Source: a bacterium (lineage in GTDB: Bacteria > Cyanobacteriota > Vampirovibrionia > Gastranaerophilales > Gastranaerophilaceae). From it: DNA of 39,232 nt. The stretch is taken from positions 1 through 39,232 of the forward strand of contig JAFVDH010000030.1 of the NCBI GenBank assembly GCA_017478515.1. The letters run 5' to 3'. Below are positions 1 to 7,472 of this stretch, in pieces. Position 1 is the stretch's first letter; each line of letters opens with the position of its first letter. The position numbers were made by a program, and so were the translations under genes. Below the pieces are notes generated by a model. It did not search any database and was not told the DNA's origin. It saw only the letters and a program-made list of their open reading frames with translations.

Positions 1-111
1 GACCTGCAACAAGAAGCAATGATAGGCGGTGGAGTTGTTTATGTAAATTCATACACTCGCTCTGACGGTACAGAAGTTAAAGGATATTACCGCTCAAAAC
101 CAAGATTCTAA
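1..111 (+). CDS. C-terminal end of an unknown protein (partial)
   Basis: The first reading frame is open from the window edge for 36 codons and stops with TAA at 109-111. The visible tail is glycine-rich and ends with the pattern YTRSDGTEVKGYYRSKP, a short basic Arg-Ser-Asp-Gly-Thr tail that I have seen at the C-terminus of small bacterial proteins of unknown function. The start and most of the gene lie outside the window, so no function is assigned. The inverted repeat just downstream could end its transcript as well as that of the convergent tRNA gene. Confidence 0.7.
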   Translation, partial: DLQQEAMIGGGVVYVNSYTRSDGTEVKGYYRSKPRF

Positions 112-120
112 TATACACAA

Positions 121-157
121 AATATGAGAGGTAAACTTTACAGCTACCTCTCATATT
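121..157 (-). terminator. Hairpin terminator after tRNA-Asn
   Basis: A perfect 13-bp inverted repeat (121-133 against 145-157) encloses an 11-base loop. On the minus strand it begins at the base after the tRNA discriminator and is followed by TTGTGTAT, moderately T-rich, so it probably terminates or defines the 3' end of the tRNA precursor. Its symmetry would also let it stop the plus-strand transcript that ends at 111. Confidence 0.65.
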
Positions 158-229
158 CTCCCCAGGTTGGGCTCGAACCAACAACCTACCGGTTAACAGC
201 CGGTTGCTCCACCATTGAGCTACTGAGGA
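158..229 (-). tRNA. tRNA-Asn (GTT)
   Basis: The minus strand folds as a cloverleaf. The acceptor stem TCCTCAG pairs with CTGGGGA (one T-G wobble). The anticodon stem ACCGG/CCGGT encloses loop CTGTTAA with anticodon GTT (195-197), and the T-loop is GGTTCGAGCC. The discriminator is G at 158. The 3' CCA is not encoded and must be added after transcription. The GTT anticodon gives asparagine. Confidence 0.96.
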
Positions 230-312
230 TTATTTTTCAGTTTAATGGATTTTTGGTTTCTTTTCAAAACCATATTCTTATTATATACAAAAATTTTTCT
301 CTTGTAAAGTGG

Positions 313-2127
313 TTAATTTTTTATATTACTCATTTTTATCAAATATTCAATTTCTTTATACAGTGCACTTAGTTCTTTAAATGTTCCCGTATCTATTATT
401 TCTCCGTTTTTTAGGTATACTATTCTGTCGCACATTTTTAATGTCGAAAGTCTATGGGCTATTGCTATTATTGTCTTTTTTCCCTTAAACTCTTTTAACA
501 TTTCGGTTACTTCATGCTCTGTTTTTAAATCTAGTGCTGATGTAGCTTCATCAAATATTAGTATTTTAGGATTTCTGTAAAGTGCTCTTGCTATTGCTAA
601 TCTTTGCTTCTGACCCTGTGATAATCCGTTTGTACCTAATATTACTTGTGCATTTGCTTTTTCTTCAAATGTTTCTACATATTCCCATAGCTGTGCTTTT
701 TTTAGTGCTAGTTCAACCTTTTTATAATCAATGTCTTCGTCTTCTATTCCCCAGGCTACATTTTTTGCAAATGAACCGTCTATTAAGTTTATATTTTGCG
801 GTACGTAACCGATTATTTTTCTTAAACTGAAAAAGTTTCTTTGATTTATAAATATGTCGTCAAGTGTTATGTTTCCGTAATCTGCGGGTAATAATCCCAT
901 TATTATTTCCGCAAGTGTCGTTTTTCCTGCTCCTGAATCACCTATTATACCTATAAATTCTCCTGCTTTTATTTCCAAATTTACATTTTTTATTACGGGT
1001 CTGTTTTCTTTGTATTGAAAATTTATCCCCTCCAGTTTTAAGGATTTTTTATATTCCAACGGTGGTAATTGTGCCTCTAAATCCGGCAAATCTTGATTTT
1101 CAAATTGATAAGTTATTGCGTATTCGTTTAATTTTTCCATTAATCTTTTTGTTGTATTAATTTGATTGAACGCACTTTGAATTCTATTTAATGCCGGTGC
1201 TATTCTAAAAATTGCCATTACTACAAGTCCGTATGACGCAAGTATTTTTGTTGTGTCAGCTAAGTTTTGTAGTGTTATTATGATGGCAAATAGTATGAAT
1301 GTTATAACTATCAATGTCTCTATTATATATGGTGGAATTAACGTATAATAGTTGTTTTCAAGCATTGTTTGATTGTATTTTTCCTGATTTATTTGAAATC
1401 TTTTAAAAAAGTAATTTTCTATTCCTAAAATTTTTACTTCTTTATAATTTTTAATACATTCCATTATGCTGTTGTTATTATCAACAGATGTTCTTGCAAG
1501 TTCTGCCGATATAGAATTTGTTTTGGTTTTAAAAAATTTGTTTTGAAATTTCATTGCAAAATATAGAAATACTGTAGTTACAATTGCTGTTAAAGGCAGT
1601 TTTATCAGTAATAGTAATAAAATTATTCCGATAACTATAGTATTAATTATTATGTTTAAAGTTCTTAACACATATCCGTCAAGCACCTGTCCTATCAATA
1701 TCGTTAAGTTGTAAATTTTTTCGGAAGCCGGAGTTTGCATATTATCTTTATATGAGGCATAGAGATAATATTTCATGAATTTTGAGGTTATGTCATTTTT
1801 CCAACCAACTATAAATTGGTTTTGAAAATATATAGTTCCCATCATATAAATATTTTTTATTATGAATATTAGAATTGCTCCAAAACCGATTAAAAATGTA
1901 TTTATACTTTCATTTTCAAGATGAAGACTGTTTGTTACGGATATATAGCTTTGGGTATGAATTACTGTTTCAGGATTTATTATCATTAATATAAAAGGGT
2001 ATATCAATGCAATTCCTATAAACTCCATGCATCCTGCAATTATTGATAAAAATATGAAAAAGTATATTTTACTTAATTTATCTTTGCCGTAATTATTTAA
2101 AAATAATTTGAAATTTTTGTATATCAT
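313..2127 (-). CDS. ABC exporter, fused permease and ATPase
   Basis: A 604-residue half-transporter. The N-terminal half (about 1-340) has several long hydrophobic segments forming an exporter-type membrane domain. The C-terminal ATPase has Walker A GDSGAGKT (396-403), a Q-loop near YVPQN (about 441-445), signature LSQGQ (502-506), Walker B ILIFDE (about 522-527) and the H-loop His in AHR (about 557-559). It resembles the lipid- or glycan-flippase branch of ABCB-type exporters (MsbA/PglK-like); the substrate cannot be read from the sequence. It probably works as a homodimer in the inner membrane. No neighbour hints at a substrate. The ATG at 2127 has no Shine-Dalgarno sequence, but a TAAAAT box lies 6 bases upstream, so the message may be leaderless. 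Confidence 0.93.
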   Translation of the reverse strand: MIYKNFKLFLNNYGKDKLSKIYFFIFLSIIAGCMEFIGIALIYPFILMIINPETVIHTQSYISVTNSLHLENESINTFLIGFGAILIFIIKNIYMMGTIYFQNQFIVGWKNDITSKFMKYYLYASYKDNMQTPASEKIYNLTILIGQVLDGYVLRTLNIIINTIVIGIILLLLLIKLPLTAIVTTVFLYFAMKFQNKFFKTKTNSISAELARTSVDNNNSIMECIKNYKEVKILGIENYFFKRFQINQEKYNQTMLENNYYTLIPPYIIETLIVITFILFAIIITLQNLADTTKILASYGLVVMAIFRIAPALNRIQSAFNQINTTKRLMEKLNEYAITYQFENQDLPDLEAQLPPLEYKKSLKLEGINFQYKENRPVIKNVNLEIKAGEFIGIIGDSGAGKTTLAEIIMGLLPADYGNITLDDIFINQRNFFSLRKIIGYVPQNINLIDGSFAKNVAWGIEDEDIDYKKVELALKKAQLWEYVETFEEKANAQVILGTNGLSQGQKQRLAIARALYRNPKILIFDEATSALDLKTEHEVTEMLKEFKGKKTIIAIAHRLSTLKMCDRIVYLKNGEIIDTGTFKELSALYKEIEYLIKMSNIKN

Positions 2128-2133
2128 AGAAAC

Positions 2134-2139
2134 ATTTTA
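2134..2139 (-). promoter_or_regulatory. Candidate -10 box, leaderless ABC exporter mRNA
   Basis: TAAAAT on the minus strand, with 6 bases (GTTTCT) to the ATG at 2127. Transcription would start at or next to the A of the start codon. No purine-rich ribosome-binding site lies between. The same arrangement recurs at six other genes in the window. Confidence 0.5.
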
Positions 2140-2183
2140 CATTAAAAAAAAGTTAAGTTCTTTTAAATTTATCAAAATTAAGA

Positions 2184-2206
2184 TATAATGTAAATAAAAA
2201 AGGAGG
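2184..2206 (+). promoter_or_regulatory. -10 box and strong RBS of the Bax inhibitor-1 family gene
   Basis: TATAAT at 2184-2189 is followed by a perfect AGGAGG at 2201-2206, six bases before the ATG at 2213. Transcription should start near 2196, giving a short leader. No good -35 hexamer is visible. Confidence 0.6.
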
Positions 2207-2212
2207 TATATT

Positions 2213-2944
2213 ATGTCAAATCCTGTTTTTACAGAAAATGCAGTTAAGACGGACAGTTCTGCATATACAGGTGTTCCTATGACTATACAAGGTGTTATTA
2301 ATAAAACCGGTTTTCTTTTAATCTGTTTGCTAATGTCAAGTTTTTATATTTGGAGAATGTATTTTCAAGGATATACTGATAAAGTTGCAATGCTTACCGT
2401 AGCAGGCTTTATTTTAAGTATAATAGCATTTATAACATGCATGTTTAACAGAAAAGTGCTAAATATCGCTGCACCTGTTTATGCAGTTGGTGAAGGGTTA
2501 ATTTTGGGCGGAACTACCGCTTTTATTGAAACTCAATATCCGGGTATTGCTATTCAAGCTGTAGGATGTACTTTTGTTGCTTTTGCTTCTATGCTTTTGG
2601 CTTATCAAATGAAGTTAATACGTGCTACTGAAAAATTTAGAAGTGTTATTATTGTTTCTACGCTTTCTATTGCAGGTATTTATTTAATACAGCTTATAGG
2701 TATGTTTTTTGGCAAAAGTATTCCTTATATCTTCACTTCAAGTACTTTAGGTATAGGGTTTAGCTTGCTTGTTGTTGCTATTGCTGCTTTGAATTTGATT
2801 TTGGATTTTGATTTCATTGAACAAGCATATCAAAGAGGTATGGATAAAAGCTTTGAATGGTACGGAGCTTTTGGTTTGATGGTTACTCTTGTTTGGTTGT
2901 ATATTGAAATCTTAAATCTTTTGGCAAAATTAAGAAATAAATAA
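2213..2944 (+). CDS. Bax inhibitor-1/YccA family membrane protein
   Basis: A 243-residue protein with about seven hydrophobic segments after a polar N-terminus of roughly 30 residues. The overall pattern, including a small-residue-rich stretch VGEGLILGG near residues 91-100 and an aromatic GAFGLMVTLVWLYIEIL segment at the end, matches the bacterial Bax inhibitor-1/YccA-like family. Characterised relatives are linked to calcium leak or to control of membrane proteases; the role here is not known. It is transcribed alone from its own promoter, with a strong AGGAGG ribosome site. Confidence 0.85.
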   Translation: MSNPVFTENAVKTDSSAYTGVPMTIQGVINKTGFLLICLLMSSFYIWRMYFQGYTDKVAMLTVAGFILSIIAFITCMFNRKVLNIAAPVYAVGEGLILGGTTAFIETQYPGIAIQAVGCTFVAFASMLLAYQMKLIRATEKFRSVIIVSTLSIAGIYLIQLIGMFFGKSIPYIFTSSTLGIGFSLLVVAIAALNLILDFDFIEQAYQRGMDKSFEWYGAFGLMVTLVWLYIEILNLLAKLRNK

Positions 2945-3031
2945 AATTTTGTACATGTTATGTTTTTATACAAATAATAAAAATATCATATCTTTATGAA
3001 ACTTCGTAAATTCGTTTATTGAGACAACTAC

Positions 3032-3077
3032 AAGACCTCATCTGTTTGAGTGCGTAAGCACGAGTTATGAGGTCTTT
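3032..3077. terminator. Nested hairpin, probable terminator
   Basis: A perfect 10-bp stem AAGACCTCAT (3032-3041) / ATGAGGTCTT (3067-3076) encloses a smaller hairpin GTGC-GTAA-GCAC (3050-3061) with a GNRA-type tetraloop. It lies between the Bax inhibitor-1 family gene and the convergent XRE gene, where a bidirectional terminator is expected. The T-run after it is short (TTTGGTTAAAA), and the nested tetraloop is more structure than a terminator needs. Confidence 0.5.
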
Positions 3078-3141
3078 GGTTAAAATAACGAATTAGAAGT
3101 GAAATATCTAATATGATAATTTTATTATTTTGTGTACATAA

Positions 3142-3357
3142 TTAAAAATTTAAAATTTCTTTTGGATGAACGTTTAATGCTTTTGCAAGTTTAAAAACAG
3201 TTTTTAATCCTAATTTATTAATGTTTACTTCAATTTTACCCAAATAATCAAGACTTATTCCTGCTTTCTCCGCAAGTTGTTCTTGTGTTAAATTGGCTTT
3301 TTCACGAAGTTCTTTTATATGTTTTCCTATTTTTATGTAATATTCGTCAAATTCCAT
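3142..3357 (-). CDS. Small XRE-family DNA-binding regulator
   Basis: A 71-residue protein that is almost entirely one Cro/C1-type helix-turn-helix domain: about residues 12-66, with LTQEQLAEKAGISLDYLGKIE as the recognition unit, ending at KEILNF. No effector domain is present, so it probably acts as a homodimeric repressor. The ATG at 3357 has no ribosome site; a TAAAAT box lies six bases upstream, and that box is part of a 13-bp sequence repeated 23 bp further out. This fits autoregulation by binding over its own promoter. A 55-codon ORF is divergent to it. Confidence 0.88.
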   Translation of the reverse strand: MEFDEYYIKIGKHIKELREKANLTQEQLAEKAGISLDYLGKIEVNINKLGLKTVFKLAKALNVHPKEILNF

Positions 3358-3363
3358 TTGACT

Positions 3364-3399
3364 ATTTTACTGGATATGATAACATAATTTTACTGGATA
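3364..3399. promoter_or_regulatory. Direct-repeat operator overlapping the XRE promoter
   Basis: The 13-mer ATTTTACTGGATA occurs at 3364-3376 and again at 3387-3399, 23 bp apart (about two helical turns). Read on the minus strand, the proximal copy contains the TAAAAT -10 box for the XRE gene and the distal copy sits near the -35 position. Binding by the XRE protein is inferred. Confidence 0.55.
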
Positions 3400-3428
3400 A
3401 TATACCATAATCTGAGAGATAAAATTTT

Positions 3429-3596
3429 ATGAATCAGGAAGATATAAAAATTGATTTAATTGGATATTTAAAACAAATAAAAACACTTGCTTGTTTAATG
3501 GTAGAGAGTGATAATACCGAATTGGAAAATCTTATAACAATAGAAGATTTATGTGACTTAGCTATTAAAAAAGCTAAAAAGATTGATATTGATTAG
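3429..3596 (+). CDS. Small acidic protein divergent to XRE gene
   Basis: A 55-codon ORF starts at ATG 3429, after a weak purine-rich GAGAG (3414-3418). It ends in TAG and overlaps the stop of the convergent DUF721 gene by a few bases. The predicted protein is helical and rich in Ile, Leu, Lys and Asp (it begins MNQEDIKIDLIGYLKQI and ends KKAKKIDID). I recognise no domain. The divergent pairing with an XRE repressor across shared repeats suggests that regulator controls it, as in small phage-derived or toxin-antitoxin-like modules; that is inference only. Confidence 0.5.
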   Translation: MNQEDIKIDLIGYLKQIKTLACLMVESDNTELENLITIEDLCDLAIKKAKKIDID

Positions 3597-3991
3597 TTAT
3601 TTTCTGAAACATATTCTTTGTCCCATTTTTTAGGGTCAAAACGCAGGTCTTTTACGGTCATTTTTAGCGATTTTGTGTAGGGAGTAAGATTTGTGAGGAT
3701 TTCGTGTTTTCTTAAGAGTAGTTCTTGAGCAACTGTTGCATTTTTGCATGCAATTATCATTGTGTATTTTGGGGCCATGCCATAGGGATATGATATTTTT
3801 CCGAATTTTTCTCCTGCTGCTTTACTCCAGAATGTATAAAGTGTTTTTCTGTTTATTGCTTTTTTTATTAAATTTTTCGTATTGTTACTAAATTCATCAT
3901 CTGTTTTTTTTCTTGTTTTATTTGTGTCATCAAGCATTGAGGCCAGTATGTCGTCTATGCCGTCAAAATTTGTGTATAAAATTTTCTTCAT
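3593..3991 (-). CDS. DUF721 (DciA-like) protein
   Basis: A 132-residue protein with a DUF721 domain in its C-terminal two-thirds. Recognisable parts are FWSKAAGEKF (about 54-63) and ATVAQELLLRKHEIL (about 84-98), followed by a basic strand ending VKDLRFDP. DUF721 includes DciA, which helps load the replicative helicase DnaB in bacteria without DnaC. A DciA-type role is plausible but not shown by the sequence. The start at 3991 has a GGGG ribosome site a few bases upstream, and a minus-strand TATAAT (4023-4028) gives a leader of about 25 bases. It is divergent to nrnA. Confidence 0.75.
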   Translation of the reverse strand: MKKILYTNFDGIDDILASMLDDTNKTRKKTDDEFSNNTKNLIKKAINRKTLYTFWSKAAGEKFGKISYPYGMAPKYTMIIACKNATVAQELLLRKHEILTNLTPYTKSLKMTVKDLRFDPKKWDKEYVSENN

Positions 3992-4018
3992 ATCAACCCC
4001 GTAATTTTTTCTTTATGG

Positions 4019-4028
4019 TAAAATTATA
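4019..4028. promoter_or_regulatory. Overlapping divergent -10 boxes for nrnA and DUF721 gene
   Basis: The 10-bp string TAAAATTATA holds a plus-strand TAAAAT (4019-4024, preceded by an extended-type TGG) for nrnA and a minus-strand TATAAT (4023-4028) for the DUF721 gene. The hexamers overlap by two bases, so polymerase cannot occupy both at once. nrnA begins 7 bases after its box and is therefore probably leaderless. Confidence 0.55.
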
Positions 4029-4031
4029 ACC

Positions 4032-4997
4032 ATGAATTTAGATAATTTAAATGATATCATAAATAAATCTAAAAATATACTCATTGTAACCCATATAAAT
4101 CCCGACGGAGATGCATTGGGTTCAATGACGGCTGTTTATTCTCTGCTTTTGGACAATTTTAAGAAAAAAGCGTCAATGCTTGCTTTGTCACATATTCCTA
4201 ATGTTTATAATTATCTTCCTAATATCAAAGATGTAAAAACTCTGGCGGATATTGATAAATCAATGGTTTATGATTTAGTAATAGCTGTCGATTTGGCGGC
4301 ATTGGACAGACTTGCGGATGGGCAAATTCTTTATGAAAAGGCAAAAGTTAAAGTTAATATTGACCACCACAAAACAAACAATAAGTATGGTGATATAGTT
4401 GTTGTTGAGGGCGATGCAAGCTCTGCTGGCGAAGTCATTTACAAAGTTGCAAAAAATTTGGATTGGAAAATCAGTGAAGAGTCTGCGTTGTGTTTATATA
4501 CCTCAATATTAACTGATACAGGCGGATTTAGATTTGATAATACTTCGGCTCAGTCTTTGCGTATTGCGGCTGATTTGGTGGAAATTGGTGTTAAACCTGT
4601 TGATGTTTATAAAAAATGTTATGAAAATAAATCAAAAGGGCTTGTTTTATTTCAAAATTATTGTGTTAATAAAGCACAGTTTCTTGATGATGACAAGATT
4701 GCGTACCTTATTATTTATAAAAAAGATTTGGATAAGTTTAATGCAAAGAGTGATTATACCGATGGTATAGCAGAAACTTTGCGTTCAATTCATACAACGG
4801 AAGTATCGTTTGTGTTGAAAGAAATCGGAGATAAAGTATTTAAGGCTTCTATGAGAAGTAAACATATTGATATAGCGAAAGTTTGCGAGCATTTTTCAGG
4901 TGGCGGGCATAAGTTTGCTGCGGGATGTACGGTTAAGGCATCGGCAGAGGATGCTGTTAAGCGAATTATCAATCAAATTCATATGCAGGAATTTTAA
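4032..4997 (+). CDS. nrnA: DHH/DHHA1 phosphoesterase, nanoRNase NrnA
   Basis: A 321-residue DHH-family phosphoesterase of the NrnA type, which degrades very short RNA oligonucleotides (and pAp in some relatives) in the cytoplasm. Metal-binding motifs are present in order: THINPDGDALG (20-30, with His21, Asp25 and Asp27), Asp87 in IAVDLAA, DHH at 111-113, and TDTGGF with Asp162. The DHHA1 substrate domain ends with GGGHKFAAGC (290-299). Length is normal for the family. It heads an operon with brkB-like and metW-like genes, the next start overlapping its stop by one base (TAATG). The start codon lies 7 bases after a TAAAAT box without a ribosome site. Confidence 0.93.
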   Translation: MNLDNLNDIINKSKNILIVTHINPDGDALGSMTAVYSLLLDNFKKKASMLALSHIPNVYNYLPNIKDVKTLADIDKSMVYDLVIAVDLAALDRLADGQILYEKAKVKVNIDHHKTNNKYGDIVVVEGDASSAGEVIYKVAKNLDWKISEESALCLYTSILTDTGGFRFDNTSAQSLRIAADLVEIGVKPVDVYKKCYENKSKGLVLFQNYCVNKAQFLDDDKIAYLIIYKKDLDKFNAKSDYTDGIAETLRSIHTTEVSFVLKEIGDKVFKASMRSKHIDIAKVCEHFSGGGHKFAAGCTVKASAEDAVKRIINQIHMQEF

Positions 4998-5851
4998 TGA
5001 AAAGATTTATAGTATATTTAAAACGACTGATTACATCTGTATTAGATAATGATTTTTTTGGCATGGCATCGGAAATGAGTTATATGTTATGTTTGGGAAT
5101 TTTTCCAATGATGCTTTTTTTAACAGGTATATTTGGCTGGCTTGGCAAGCATGAATTTATGCGTCCTATTTTTGCATTTATGTCATCTATAATGCCTGGA
5201 GAGTCAATGAGTTTGGTTCAAACTGTTTTGAAAGAAGTTATTTTTTATACTAAAGGCGGATTTTGGGCTATTTTAGGTTTTATTATTACATGTTTTTTGA
5301 CAACAAACATGGTTGCTATTATTGCAAAAGGTTTAAACAGAGCCTACAAAATTAATGAAACTCGTTCCTTTTTATATACAAGGGCAGTGGCTTTTTTGAT
5401 GGTTTGTGTTGATACTGCAGTTTTATTTTTGACCATAAATCTGATTATATTTGGTAAGATTATTATAAATTTTTGTGTAGTATATTTAAATTTGGGTCAA
5501 AATTTTGCTGATATATGGATGTTTTTTAGATGGCCAATTGCATTTTGTGCCTTATATTTAATGGCATTTTTACATTATTATCTTTTGCCTGATATGAAAG
5601 GATCTGAAAAATTGAAATTAAAAAGTACTGTTCCGGGAACATTTTTCTTTTGTATTTCATGGTTAATAGGTTCTGGTATTTTTGCGATGTATGTCAATAA
5701 TCTGCATACATATAATTTCGTTTACGGTACAATTGGTGCTTTTGCTGTTTTAATGGTTTGGTTATATTATACGTCTATTTTAATGCTGATAGGTGCTACT
5801 ATTAATTCAACAGTTTATAACAGATTGGAAATTAAAGGAAATGGAAAATAA
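4997..5851 (+). CDS. YihY/BrkB family inner-membrane protein
   Basis: A 284-residue integral membrane protein with about six hydrophobic segments. It matches the YihY/BrkB (UPF0761) family: an early amphipathic stretch with FGMASEMSYMLCLGIFPMMLF, a central AFLHYYLLPD loop and a final VYGTIGAFAVLMVWLYYTS segment. The biochemical role of the family is unsettled; the old ribonuclease BN name was an error in E. coli annotation. The start overlaps the nrnA stop (TAATG), so the two are probably translationally coupled. Confidence 0.88.
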   Translation: MKRFIVYLKRLITSVLDNDFFGMASEMSYMLCLGIFPMMLFLTGIFGWLGKHEFMRPIFAFMSSIMPGESMSLVQTVLKEVIFYTKGGFWAILGFIITCFLTTNMVAIIAKGLNRAYKINETRSFLYTRAVAFLMVCVDTAVLFLTINLIIFGKIIINFCVVYLNLGQNFADIWMFFRWPIAFCALYLMAFLHYYLLPDMKGSEKLKLKSTVPGTFFFCISWLIGSGIFAMYVNNLHTYNFVYGTIGAFAVLMVWLYYTSILMLIGATINSTVYNRLEIKGNGK

Positions 5852-6452
5852 TAGAGGTATACATTTAAATTATTCTGTGATTACAAAAATTATTGAAGAA
5901 AATTCTTCAGTTTTGGATTTGGGTTGTGGCGATGGTACTCTCTTAAAATCTTTAATTGATAATAAACATGTTAAGGGTAAGGGAATTGAAATTAATCAGG
6001 AGTCCGTAATAAGCTGTTTGGAAAAAGGTGTTTGCACAATACAGGGCGATATAGATGAGGGTCTTATTCAGTTTTCGAATAAAGAATATGACTATGTTAT
6101 TTTGAATAGAACCGTTCAAGCAACGGAACATCCTGATTTGGTTATTAAAGAAATGTTAAGAGTCGGTAAAAAGGCTATAGTAAGTTTCCCGAATTTTGCA
6201 TATTGGCGTGTCAGAATGTATCTGCTGTTTAACGGCAGAATGCCCGTGTCTAAGATGCTTCCGTACGAGTGGTATAATACACCTAATATACACCTTTTAA
6301 CGATTAAAGATTTCTTTGATTTTACAAAAAATAATAATATAAAAATATTGAAATCTATATATCTAAATCACTCAAAAGTCCGCAAAGATAAGCTGTTAAG
6401 GCTTCTGCCGAATATCCTTGCGGAAGAGGCTGTGTTTGTATTATCAAACTAG
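5841..6452 (+). CDS. metW: MetW-like class I methyltransferase
   Basis: A SAM-dependent methyltransferase-fold protein of the MetW family. With the ATG at 5841 it has 203 residues; the SAM-binding loop VLDLGCGDG is at 24-32. Family-typical later motifs are ILNRTVQATEHP, LRVGKKAIVSFPNF, GRMPVSKMLPYEWY and NTPNIHLLTI. MetW usually pairs with homoserine acetyltransferase MetX in methionine synthesis, but no metX is nearby, so its role here is open. The start is within the end of the brkB-like gene (11-base overlap) next to AAAGGAA. An in-frame upstream start at 5793 would add 16 residues foreign to the family, so I reject it. Confidence 0.88.
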   Translation: MENNRGIHLNYSVITKIIEENSSVLDLGCGDGTLLKSLIDNKHVKGKGIEINQESVISCLEKGVCTIQGDIDEGLIQFSNKEYDYVILNRTVQATEHPDLVIKEMLRVGKKAIVSFPNFAYWRVRMYLLFNGRMPVSKMLPYEWYNTPNIHLLTIKDFFDFTKNNNIKILKSIYLNHSKVRKDKLLRLLPNILAEEAVFVLSN

Positions 6453-6487
6453 TTTTTGTATGTATTGTATTTTTTTTTTTATTAAGA

Positions 6488-6522
6488 TATAATTAATTTA
6501 AAATTAGTCCAAACGACGGGAG
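6488..6522 (+). promoter_or_regulatory. Promoter and RBS of the GGDEF gene
   Basis: TATAAT at 6488-6493 is followed by a GGGAG ribosome site near 6518-6522, before the ATG at 6529. Upstream is a long T-run (about 6471-6480) with no hairpin, so it is not called a terminator. Confidence 0.5.
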
Positions 6523-6528
6523 AGTTAA

Positions 6529-7401
6529 ATGAGTAATATCGCAATTTATACAACAAAAGATGAATCGACTTTGGCAGAAATGCTGCAAGGGATAGAAGAT
6601 ATTAATGTAAGAGTTGAAAAAGCAGAAGAATTAAAAGATTATGAAGGTGTCGTTCCAAGTTTGATAATTATGGAAGATGTACCTAATCTAAAAGATGAAT
6701 TAATGGTTACAAAATTTAAAGTTCCTGTATTGTTCGTAGGCCCTGTGTTTACGGATGTTACTGTAAGAGCTGAAAGTTATGATTTTATATCTTCTCCTGT
6801 TAATAAAGATGAATTGTTAATAAGAGTTCGTTCTTTATTAAAAATTAAAGAATATAGAGATAAAATCAATAAAGTTTCTACCACTGATGAATTAACAGGC
6901 TTGCATAACAGAAAATACTTGCAAGAACGTTTGGATCAAGAAATTGCACGTGCAAGACGTTATAAAACTCCGCTATCTTGCTTATTATTTGATATCGACT
7001 TCTTTAAAGTTGTTAACGATATGTACGGATATGAATGGGGCGATGTTTTATTGAAAAACCTTGCTGAAAAATTGAAACAAATGGTAAGAAAAGAAGATGT
7101 TTTAACTCGTTACGGCGACGAAGAATTTATTCTTATTCTTCCAAATACAACTGAAGATAATGCTTTCTTGTTTGGAGAAAGATTTAGAAGAGATATTGAA
7201 AAAATGGAATTTATACCTGCAGGAGAAGAAGAAAGACATCCTATTACAATCTCAGGCGGTATTTCAACTTACCCATGCTTACCGAATGTTGAAGAAGATG
7301 CAAACACAGTTATCAGATATGCTGAACATGCTCTTTACAACGCTAAAAGACGTGGTAAAAATAAAATTATTCAATTCTCTCAAATTAATTTAGAATATTA
7401 A
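6529..7401 (+). CDS. Receiver-like plus GGDEF-domain protein, altered A-site
   Basis: A 290-residue protein of the diguanylate cyclase family. Residues 1-110 look like a degenerate receiver domain: IIMEDVP at 46-52 replaces the usual phospho-Asp region. Residues about 117-290 form a GGDEF domain with DELTGLHNRKYL (120-131), metal-binding FDIDFFKVVND (154-164), an intact inhibitory site RKED (187-190) and the A-site at 196-200. That A-site reads GDEEF instead of GG(D/E)EF. The second glycine normally contacts the substrate, so catalysis is in doubt and a c-di-GMP or GTP sensor role is possible. The gene is monocistronic and ends in a strong terminator. Confidence 0.9.
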   Translation: MSNIAIYTTKDESTLAEMLQGIEDINVRVEKAEELKDYEGVVPSLIIMEDVPNLKDELMVTKFKVPVLFVGPVFTDVTVRAESYDFISSPVNKDELLIRVRSLLKIKEYRDKINKVSTTDELTGLHNRKYLQERLDQEIARARRYKTPLSCLLFDIDFFKVVNDMYGYEWGDVLLKNLAEKLKQMVRKEDVLTRYGDEEFILILPNTTEDNAFLFGERFRRDIEKMEFIPAGEEERHPITISGGISTYPCLPNVEEDANTVIRYAEHALYNAKRRGKNKIIQFSQINLEY

Positions 7402-7423
7402 TTATTTTAATGTAACTTTTTAA

Positions 7424-7470
7424 AAAGACGGCGGAATTTGAAAACTCAAATTCCGCCGTCTTTCTTTTTT
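7424..7470. terminator. Strong bidirectional terminator
   Basis: A perfect stem AAAGACGGCGGAATTTGA (7424-7441) pairs with 7446-7463 around a 4-base loop. On the plus strand it is followed by a T-rich tract (TTTCTTTTTT); on the minus strand its own TTTT and the following sequence serve rmuC. It separates two convergent genes. Confidence 0.92.
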
Positions 7471-7472
7471 AT

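Noticed and set aside
5793..5840. Upstream in-frame start for the MetW-like gene
   Set aside because: It would add 16 residues encoded within the brkB-like gene and not typical of MetW; the ATG at 5841 fits the family start.
6471..6480. Long T-run after metW as a terminator
   Set aside because: No inverted repeat precedes it, so it is not an intrinsic terminator by sequence.
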